A stretch of DNA of 64,000 nt from Chloroflexota bacterium (GTDB lineage: Bacteria > Chloroflexota > Anaerolineae > Anaerolineales > Anaerolineaceae). Of the stretch, positions 8,827-16,040 are shown one piece after another (the stretch's first letter is position 1; the number at the start of each line of letters is the position of its first letter). The stretch covers positions 46,949 to 110,948 of the forward strand of contig JAEKNU010000009.1 in the NCBI GenBank assembly GCA_016838895.1. Reading direction: 5' to 3'. The translations under genes were made by a program, and so were the position numbers. The notes beneath the pieces were generated by a model, which saw nothing but the letters and a program-made list of their open reading frames with translations, was not told the origin of the DNA and did no database searches.

Positions 8827-9480
8827 ATGAAAAATCCACAACTTCAACCATCACGTCAAAACGGGATGCTGAGCTTTGCAACCGAACTTCCAAACATCTG
8901 TTCACTTGCAGGATTGTTAAGCGCGCTGCTGGGTATATATTTTGCCATTTTAGGAATTTTTCCTGCTGCTATCATTGGAATGCTATGGGCTGTCGTGTTT
9001 GACTGGGGCGATGGAATTATAGCCCGCCAAATGAAGGGACGAACGGATAAACAGGGCGCCTTCGGAGCACAGCTCGACTCCCTGATCGATATCGTGAGTT
9101 TTGGCGTTCTTCCCGCTGTTATTCTGATGAGTTACGGAGACTTCAGTCCCTGGTTTCTGGGGGGAGCATTCGTAATCCTTGCTGTTGGCGTAATCCGGTT
9201 GAGCTATTTCAACGTGTTCGGTTTGGTTGATAAAACGACTTACATGGGATTGGCGCTCGACAACAATGTCCTTATTCTTGCTCTTGTTTTTCTCCTTGAT
9301 GGTGTTCTCAGCAAGACGGGTTTTTCAATCCTGATATATGTCCTGAGTATGAGTACAGCCGCCTTGAATGTAGCACCAATCCGAACGCCCAAGTTTACTG
9401 GAAAATGGTTTTATGTTCTCATCATGTATGCCGTGGTATTAACAGCTATTTATGGCTGGATACTGTGGAGTAAATTTTAA
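8827..9480 (+). CDS. CDP-alcohol phosphatidyltransferase family membrane enzyme
   Basis: A 217-aa polytopic membrane protein. The start at ATG 8827 is preferred (AGGAT upstream); the longer frame overlaps the aminotransferase gene. The CDP-OH-P motif is present as FDWGDGIIARQM followed by FGAQLDSLIDIVSFG: four Asp, but with 12 rather than the usual 8 residues between AR and the G-x3-D-x3-D half. SFGVLPA after the motif resembles PssA-type enzymes. Several hydrophobic helices follow. It would join a CDP-activated head group and a lipid, or CDP-diacylglycerol and a head group. As last gene of the cassette it probably consumes the product of the two upstream enzymes. Confidence 0.85.
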   Translation: MKNPQLQPSRQNGMLSFATELPNICSLAGLLSALLGIYFAILGIFPAAIIGMLWAVVFDWGDGIIARQMKGRTDKQGAFGAQLDSLIDIVSFGVLPAVILMSYGDFSPWFLGGAFVILAVGVIRLSYFNVFGLVDKTTYMGLALDNNVLILALVFLLDGVLSKTGFSILIYVLSMSTAALNVAPIRTPKFTGKWFYVLIMYAVVLTAIYGWILWSKF

Positions 9481-9690
9481 TCTGAGTCCATGGAGCATCA
9501 ATTTAGGGAAAGGGAAAAAGTATATGCCAGATAGTGACTTGTGGATTATACACAGATAGGGCAATTGGGTTGGTCTTGTTTGTTCTGGTGGCAATCGATA
9601 TTCTCACCCGCCCCAGTCTAGTAATGGGTGGTTACTGATTAGCATAGCGCGCCAATCTCTTCATTGAGGTGGGCACGTGGCGCAAATTTG

Positions 9691-10389
9691 TTAGCCAGAT
9701 CCTTTTTTCTGCCGAATTGTAGTGGCGGCGGCATCGACAGTTGATTTCTTCTTGGTGGCTGCCTTCCTTTTTGTCTGCGTCCCGAGGCGGATGGCAAAAT
9801 ATTCTGATTGCCCGGCATTGAAGCGCAGGTTATCACGAGAAGTGTAGAGCAGCTTGCCCTTGGCATCCGTGACCAGTACATATAACTCAGGTAGGTCCTC
9901 GTTACTTTCCTTGAAATCGCGCTCGTGATAGATTATTGAAAAATCACCATTGGCGTCTGTTTCGGTCTCTCCAAGCAAATCGTCATATTTGCGGTCCTTG
10001 TCAAATACCCTTACAACCAGGTTGGTCGCGGGCTGGCCGGATTCGTCACGCACTGTACCAAAAACAACCCACTCGAACGAGCGCACTTTTGGAAAACTTT
10101 TCACGCGTTTAGTTTGCTTTCCGAGCTTACTCTTTAAACCATCGGCTGATTTTGCCATGCGCTCAACTGCCAAAACATCGGGATGTTCCTCGCCATGTTT
10201 TTTGTGCAAAGCTTTGGCTGCCTGGTTCAAACGCTCTGCGCGATGCTGCTGCTGTTTGGTAAAAGTTTCCAGTGCCTTGACGCTGTCTTCTGATGTCTGC
10301 TTCATCACATTGAAAAGCACCTCCTGCAGCAGTTTAGGGTCAACTTCCTGACCTGACATCCCGCCGACAAATCGATTTTCATCTTGCAT
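9691..10389 (-). CDS. eCIS-associated protein with transthyretin-like/CnaB-like domain
   Basis: A 232-aa protein, the last gene of the eCIS cluster. ATG 10389 follows GGAGG at a good distance, so the in-frame ATG at 10407 is not used. Residues 1-105 look helical and charged (heptad-like, many Lys/Glu/Gln). Residues about 108-205 form a beta-rich domain starting VFGTVRDESGQPATNLVVRV and containing ETDANGDFSI, the pattern of carboxypeptidase-regulatory/transthyretin-like sandwich domains. The tail is Lys-rich and disordered. Possible roles are fibre/adhesin component, cargo, or cell-surface anchoring factor. No enzyme motif is seen. Confidence 0.7.
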   Translation of the reverse strand: MQDENRFVGGMSGQEVDPKLLQEVLFNVMKQTSEDSVKALETFTKQQQHRAERLNQAAKALHKKHGEEHPDVLAVERMAKSADGLKSKLGKQTKRVKSFPKVRSFEWVVFGTVRDESGQPATNLVVRVFDKDRKYDDLLGETETDANGDFSIIYHERDFKESNEDLPELYVLVTDAKGKLLYTSRDNLRFNAGQSEYFAIRLGTQTKRKAATKKKSTVDAAATTIRQKKGSG

Positions 10390-10430
10390 GGTTTCCTCCA
10401 AATTCATTATGACTCATTTTAATGCCTGCA

Positions 10431-13400
10431 TCAACTGGTCAGGCTCAAGTTATGCTCTTGTACCTTCTTGGGCGCGTTGGTCACCAGGCTATGTGTGGCT
10501 TCGTTTCCTGTGGTTATGTTCATCATGGCGGCGTTGGACGCATAGGAAACACTATTGGAGAACCAGCGCTCGGTGATTGCATTGTTTGATGCGCGGATGC
10601 TGATTGCTCCCGACCCGACATGAATAAACTTAAGTACATATGCCAGGAAATCCGCTAGTGAAATTTTTTCTTGCATATAAAGTTCCAGACCATCCAGAGC
10701 ATACGCCGGTGCGCTGGACTGGAATTGGTTTGCGTTCAGTGAAACATCATCAAGCGAGCTAAACAGCGCCGCAAAGGTGGCTGCATTCCAAATCCGCTGA
10801 GGCCAGCCTGTATTCATCTCTCCCAGGCTTTCGACATCTTCCTTGATATCAGTATTGAAGGTTACCTGATTGTTGTGGAATAATACACGTCCATCGGGGT
10901 AATCTGTAAAGAGTTCTTCCAACTTGCCATCTTCAAGATGCATGTTGACTTTACCAGCAGACATCAATTGCAGAAGCAGGGCAATATCGGGAAGCCAGAC
11001 CGGCAAACCCAGATCATGAATGGCAACACAGGCTCCCTTTTCGCTGAAATTGAGTGGCTCGGTGGGCTGCTGTAGTCGTTCACGTGTGACGAGTGTATTG
11101 CCATCCACCACTACCCCCCCAACAGCCAGGATAGTTAGTGCTTGCCCAGCCGGGCAGATCACTTCGTTGCCACGGATGCGCAGGGCCGGGTAGCCGTTCT
11201 TCGCGTTGTCAGTTTGCCCGATACCAAGATGATTTCCTAGCACAAATTGGGCAGCGATGCCCGCCTGGTAAGTATTGGGTTTGGAATTTTGCTCACTGAC
11301 GCCATTTTCGACGATAATATTATCGTCAATATTGATATCGCTGCCGTCGAACAGGAAAATACCGCAAGCAGGCATCTTGTCTGATCCGTTCGATGCAACA
11401 AAGTTGTGATCGATTTGTGCACCAAATACACTGACCAACGCCATACCCCCTCCTATACGGGTATTTTTGCTGAGTACAACATCGGGTTTTTGACAACAGT
11501 TTACGATCTGATTGTGGCTGATTGCCAGGGTTTCGACATCACTCAAACGTAGCAAATCGCTCAATTGCAGGGCTGTAACGATACCGCTACCTTGCATTCC
11601 CCCGATCAAGTTACGCGATATGGTAACGATGCGGATACCAGCCAGTGGATTCTTTGATTTTGAATCCATGCTGACAGCAGCTCCAGATTCGTCTTTGTTT
11701 GATGCCCCATATCCATAGAGAAAGTCGGAGGCGTCTTTCTCGCCGCCACCCAATTGGATACCTGGTCCCTGACCTTTTATAATTGTATTATCTTCGATCT
11801 GGATGAGGTTTGCCGGTGGCACGATCTGGATACCGCCGCCCGTGATCCGGTTGCGCAGGACGAACAGGTTTCTTCCGCTAGCCAGAACAGCCGGTAAACC
11901 GAACAGGTTGTTATCACTGATGATTACATCAGCGCCATTATCTATGATGATCAATGGCGCAGGGATAGCACTGCGGCCCCATACACGGCCAGAATTTTCG
12001 TGGTTCATGAAGCTGTCTGCTCCAGATTCTATAACAGGTTGAAGCTGGTTGACGAGCAGATTCTCTCTAATCTCGATTGATCGGCTGCTGGTGAAGATGA
12101 TCCCTCCTGATGGTGAGGATGCTTCGATCCACAGGTTATCTATTTGTACAGTGTCAGCCTTATTAAAGGAAAAGGCTGGCGCATCTTGCGGCCCATAGAT
12201 ATGCGTTTGGCGACCGCAGCCACTGATCACAAGCCCGTGGGCATTTTCAGCGGTGATTGTTGCTGCCAAATTATATTCACCCGCCATCACACAGATTCGC
12301 CATTCGTGCGTGTCAGAAGGACGGGCATCCAATGCGGTCTGGATGTCGGGGAAGTCGCCATTTTCACCCACCGACACCGAGCAGCAGCATTTACCACCTG
12401 CCGGAAGTTCAGTTAACGGTGGAAACCTTCTGCGGCAGTCTTCTACATTGGTGATGGTGATGACGTGATTGATTTCTTCTGACGTGATCACTGCCAGCTT
12501 GCAGTAGTGGTGGGTGATGCCAAACGGCAACATCGCCTTCGGGTTGCCCCCGCTTTTTGGCCATTCGATGTCGCCATACTGACCCGGCACGGTTCGCGCC
12601 GGGATTAACCAGTAGTCACCGCTGCGGAATGTACCGCTGATATCAAATTTTACTTCTACACCACCTTCGAGCTTGAGATATCCATCATTGGTAGTGGGTA
12701 CACTAACTGTCTGTTCGCTGTCCATGTCCCATCGCCGTACCTTGGGGTGGGCGTTGATGTCATAGCCACTAACCGATCCGGAGAGTGTCAGGATGTTGTC
12801 AGGATCGATTTTGGTAATCTGGACCAGGGTGCCTGGTAGGCCGGCCAGTTCGGTCGCATCGTCGAGTATTTCGACCCAGTCGTTCTCGTGTAAACCGAGC
12901 ACATCATCGCGCCCCAGGCTGCTGGTACGCACCTTAGTTGTTGAACCATCCACCGCAAATTCAGATACGGCTACCACCACCGAGCCATTATCGCGAGACC
13001 ACTTGAAGGTAGGGCCTGTGCTTGCGTCGCAGCCTTTGTGGATTTCAACACGGTAAAGCTGGTTCTCAAGGCGTTTATAGCCGGCACCGGGGGCAATATC
13101 ACATGGATCTGACGGCAGGTCTTCAGGATGTGTGCGTGCTGCTAATGTGCCAGTGCTGGCATCCGGCCAGGGATGTATGTCGTCGGCACAGGTCACGATT
13201 TCATTTATACCCGGATCGCCGACTGCAGCCAACACGGCCTGCCAGATCACCTGGCTACGGGTGGCCGTATCTGGGCCGCCCAATGCCACCTCGCGAATGG
13301 ATGGGTCTTCCAGGGCAGTCACGTGCCGCTCCCAGATATCCAGGTAGAGCAGGTAAGTACCCGCAGCCGTTATGGCGTCCCCACCCGCAGGCAGCACGAA

Positions 13401-13757
13401 GGGCTGCTGGCTGAATGGCAGGGTTTCGTCATTCTCGATCAGGATGCCGTCCACGTAGGCGCGGCCACGGGACAGGTAGAAATCGCCTGCTTTGAGCGTG
13501 CTAAATCCCCACTCAGTCAGCAGATCTTTCTCCTCCTGAGATAGTGAGCTGAAATTGGTTGCCACGCCAAAAGCTGGGTTATGTACTGGCACGCCGCACT
13601 CACCGACCACGTCAATGGTTTCGGTCTCAATGCGGTGCAGTAGAATATCCAGGTTCTCGTTCCAATCAGCGTCAAGTTGGACGCGTCCTTGCTGCATGTG
13701 CACCCCATTGTAATGTTTACGCGGGTCAAAGGTTGAACGGGAAAAATCGCCTTTCAT
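10431..13757 (-). CDS. Very large eCIS-associated DUF6519/parallel beta-helix protein (putative fibre or surface component)
   Basis: A 1108-aa protein starting MKGDFSRSTFDPRKHYNGVH with GGAGGAG upstream (ATG 13757). The N-terminal ~450 residues match what I know as DUF6519 of phage-tail-like loci (QQGRVQLDADWNENLD at 20-40). Then CCCSVSVGENGDFPDIQTAL opens a right-handed parallel beta-helix-type region (about 465-960) with many NxI and D/N-N-x-I rungs such as IIIDNGADVIISDNNLFG, as in pectate-lyase-like tailspikes and carbohydrate-binding fibres. It lies after the baseplate genes where tail fibres normally sit, so target recognition is likely (inference). No catalytic residues are assigned. 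Confidence 0.8.
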   Translation of the reverse strand: MKGDFSRSTFDPRKHYNGVHMQQGRVQLDADWNENLDILLHRIETETIDVVGECGVPVHNPAFGVATNFSSLSQEEKDLLTEWGFSTLKAGDFYLSRGRAYVDGILIENDETLPFSQQPFVLPAGGDAITAAGTYLLYLDIWERHVTALEDPSIREVALGGPDTATRSQVIWQAVLAAVGDPGINEIVTCADDIHPWPDASTGTLAARTHPEDLPSDPCDIAPGAGYKRLENQLYRVEIHKGCDASTGPTFKWSRDNGSVVVAVSEFAVDGSTTKVRTSSLGRDDVLGLHENDWVEILDDATELAGLPGTLVQITKIDPDNILTLSGSVSGYDINAHPKVRRWDMDSEQTVSVPTTNDGYLKLEGGVEVKFDISGTFRSGDYWLIPARTVPGQYGDIEWPKSGGNPKAMLPFGITHHYCKLAVITSEEINHVITITNVEDCRRRFPPLTELPAGGKCCCSVSVGENGDFPDIQTALDARPSDTHEWRICVMAGEYNLAATITAENAHGLVISGCGRQTHIYGPQDAPAFSFNKADTVQIDNLWIEASSPSGGIIFTSSRSIEIRENLLVNQLQPVIESGADSFMNHENSGRVWGRSAIPAPLIIIDNGADVIISDNNLFGLPAVLASGRNLFVLRNRITGGGIQIVPPANLIQIEDNTIIKGQGPGIQLGGGEKDASDFLYGYGASNKDESGAAVSMDSKSKNPLAGIRIVTISRNLIGGMQGSGIVTALQLSDLLRLSDVETLAISHNQIVNCCQKPDVVLSKNTRIGGGMALVSVFGAQIDHNFVASNGSDKMPACGIFLFDGSDINIDDNIIVENGVSEQNSKPNTYQAGIAAQFVLGNHLGIGQTDNAKNGYPALRIRGNEVICPAGQALTILAVGGVVVDGNTLVTRERLQQPTEPLNFSEKGACVAIHDLGLPVWLPDIALLLQLMSAGKVNMHLEDGKLEELFTDYPDGRVLFHNNQVTFNTDIKEDVESLGEMNTGWPQRIWNAATFAALFSSLDDVSLNANQFQSSAPAYALDGLELYMQEKISLADFLAYVLKFIHVGSGAISIRASNNAITERWFSNSVSYASNAAMMNITTGNEATHSLVTNAPKKVQEHNLSLTS

Positions 13758-13791
13758 ATTATTCTCCTCCAATAAAGATAGCAGCAGATAT

Positions 13792-13876
13792 CATTGCGAG
13801 CGACCGAAGGGGGATGGAGCAATCTCCTTTTATCCGGAGACCGCCGCAACGCCAAAGATCGGTGGCTCGCGATAAC
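13792..13876. repeat. REP-like palindromic intergenic repeat inside the eCIS operon
   Basis: An ~85-bp imperfect palindrome with ends GCGAGCGACCGA and TCGGTGGCTCGCG and an inner AGCAATCTCC / GGAGACCGCCGC pair. Read on the minus strand it contains GGAGATTGCTCC and CGGTCGCTCGCAATGA, the hallmark of the widespread 'GAGATTGCTTC..TCGCAATGA' repeats scattered in many bacterial genomes. It begins directly after the stop of the upstream gene (13878) and ends before the RBS of the next, so it avoids coding sequence. Confidence 0.7.
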
Positions 13877-13877
13877 A

Positions 13878-16040
13878 TCAGGTGACAAAGAAAATACCGG
13901 CTTCGAGACCGAAGCGCAAATATTCATCCAGCGCAATACGCAAATTCTCCATACGCTGGGGTTGCTGCAACATACAGAACGCGCCTATCTCCGCACCTTT
14001 TTCTGCGCCGGTCTTTATTTCACAGGCGCAAGATGTGGAAAGCTGGGCATAGGCCGGCTGGCCATAACGCAGTGCCGTAAACTGTGGTCGAAGGCGCATA
14101 ATGATCTTGTCGCGTTCAGCAGATGAGAGGGATGCCGGGTCAAGTTCATCCTCACGGGTTGCAATTGCCAGGTCGGGCTGACAGCGATAGCGACGCGGCG
14201 TTTGCGAGCCTTCGGGAATGTAGCTGAAACGCAAGCAGCCTTCCTGCCGCCGGTCAACGGTTAGCGGATGGACAAAGATCGATTCAGAGCCCAGCTCTAA
14301 CTGCTTGACGTGCACCTGGCCGAAAATTGTGGTGCGTTCCACGGTCAAGACCGGACCTGGGTCTGACCCCGTTGCATTGGCCGCGATTGCCGCCCGGGCA
14401 GGCTCACTCGCCCCAGCCCCCTGCGGTGCGCATACGATGCTGTCACGAATGACCAATTCACGGCATTCCTCTGGCAGTTCGAGCGGGCCGAGAATGCTGC
14501 GGGAAACATGTATGGCCGTATCGACCACGTCCGTACCACTAACCACCAGACTGGCCGCTCCCGGCTGTTTGGGGTAACCGTCCTCGTCAAGTGATATACC
14601 AGGTACGAGGGTGCAATCTGTGATAGTCAAGTCCAGCTTGCCGCTCACGTCTAGCGCCCCTTCAATGACAAGGCCATTCAAAGTAAATGCAGCAGCTTCC
14701 TCGGGTGTTGTAGCGGCACAAGTCACCGTCAGCGGTGAGGCGTTGATCAGCGTGGGACGTTCCTCGTTTTCGCAATCAATCACCAGCGAACCATTGATCG
14801 GCAGGTTGATTGTCAGATTTGCATTGTAGGTGCCACTGTCGTAGATGCGAATCACGGCTGGTGGTTTGGATACATTCCAGTCACTCAATGCGGCAGCCAG
14901 GTCGGCGTACGTTTTGCCAGTACCGACATCGAACGCTTCAACCGGCAAGTTAACCTCGCTGATGCGTTCACGGCGGTCATACGGCCCACCACCGATATCG
15001 GCACTGAAACCGTAGTTGTAAGATACCGTCAGACTTTCGGACGGTTCCTCGCCAGCTGGAAAAGTGATCCGCCCACGGACCGCGTCCAAAGCCACCGTGC
15101 CAGCCGGAGGTCGTGCCCAGGCGGACAAGTTTTTGCAGAGGATATCCTGCGGTGGAACCGGCGTTCCATCTTTGATCAGCTGAAGGCTGCGTTTTGGACC
15201 GTAATAGCGGCTGTTCTCAGGCGGGGTGCTGGATGCGTATTTTTCCTGGAAGGTTTTGAGATCGAGTCTGAAATCGAGGGGTCGGATTGAGGTTGGGACC
15301 AGTTGTTCATCCGTGCCCTCTTCGTACCCTTTATTTTGAGACCAAGAATGCGAGGATGACAGAGGAACCATTGCAGGAGCGTTGAAAAGCGGCGCAGGAT
15401 TACCGAGTGAGCTGAAGTGGTACCCGTGTGCGTTGGGCGCAGCCGCCTGACGTGCTTCTATATCCATCAGTGGATAATTCTGCAGGCGCCAAAGGAAAAT
15501 GCCTACGTTAGGAATATTGTGCTTACCGCGCTGGTTATAGATGTGGCGTACATCGGCTGTGTGCGGCAGGCTATCAAAGGGCGTGTCGAGCAGATTTAGG
15601 CGGTTCGTCTCTCGCAGGTCAGGGCGGGTATTGAACAGGCGCAGGTGGTTGAGATACTGGGTTGTTTGCAGTAGTTCGAAAAATTCCACCGCTTGAGCGG
15701 GCCAACCGGTCACATCACGCGCCAGGATCTCAAGTACGGATGCGGTGCCTTTGCGGCGGCGGTAGAAAAGTGTGTTGGCGACGTAAGCACGTTGGCTAAA
15801 GCTGGTGTTTTGCAGCGTGTTCAGACCGCGTACACCAAGCAGGTCACCGATGTAAGGAACAACCCATTCGTCGCAAGTTTCAATAAACCAGTTTTTATAT
15901 AGGCCGCTGATGTCGGCTTCAACTTCAGCCAATTCGTCGCTGATGATGCCGAGCAACCCACGCAACTGTTCGCCCTGTTCGGCATCTCGGATACGGTAGA
16001 TAGATGGGAGGAGTTGATAAAGTCGATCCGTCTCGGTCAT
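13878..16040 (-). CDS. Phage tail protein I-like eCIS baseplate/fibre-connector protein with beta-helix segment
   Basis: A 720-aa protein whose first ~180 residues (LYQLLPSIYRIRDAEQGEQL, then GDLLGVRGLNTLQN and RRRKGTASVLEILARDVTGW) match tail-protein-I/P2 gpI-type baseplate periphery proteins, which attach fibres. Residues ~390-640 have repeated short beta-strand turns (VIRIYDSGTYNANLTI, TITDCTLVPG) suggesting a parallel beta-helix. Several Cys lie near the C terminus (SCACEIKTG). The start ATG overlaps the previous stop (ATGA), implying coupled translation with the second baseplate-J gene. It is probably the counterpart of the outer baseplate protein to which the large beta-helix protein binds. 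Confidence 0.8.
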   Translation of the reverse strand: MTETDRLYQLLPSIYRIRDAEQGEQLRGLLGIISDELAEVEADISGLYKNWFIETCDEWVVPYIGDLLGVRGLNTLQNTSFSQRAYVANTLFYRRRKGTASVLEILARDVTGWPAQAVEFFELLQTTQYLNHLRLFNTRPDLRETNRLNLLDTPFDSLPHTADVRHIYNQRGKHNIPNVGIFLWRLQNYPLMDIEARQAAAPNAHGYHFSSLGNPAPLFNAPAMVPLSSSHSWSQNKGYEEGTDEQLVPTSIRPLDFRLDLKTFQEKYASSTPPENSRYYGPKRSLQLIKDGTPVPPQDILCKNLSAWARPPAGTVALDAVRGRITFPAGEEPSESLTVSYNYGFSADIGGGPYDRRERISEVNLPVEAFDVGTGKTYADLAAALSDWNVSKPPAVIRIYDSGTYNANLTINLPINGSLVIDCENEERPTLINASPLTVTCAATTPEEAAAFTLNGLVIEGALDVSGKLDLTITDCTLVPGISLDEDGYPKQPGAASLVVSGTDVVDTAIHVSRSILGPLELPEECRELVIRDSIVCAPQGAGASEPARAAIAANATGSDPGPVLTVERTTIFGQVHVKQLELGSESIFVHPLTVDRRQEGCLRFSYIPEGSQTPRRYRCQPDLAIATREDELDPASLSSAERDKIIMRLRPQFTALRYGQPAYAQLSTSCACEIKTGAEKGAEIGAFCMLQQPQRMENLRIALDEYLRFGLEAGIFFVT

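Noticed and set aside
9481..9690. Terminator between the convergent CDP-alcohol transferase and the last eCIS gene
   Set aside because: Only weak CACCC/GGGTG pairing near 9607-9631 without a T run; not enough to call.
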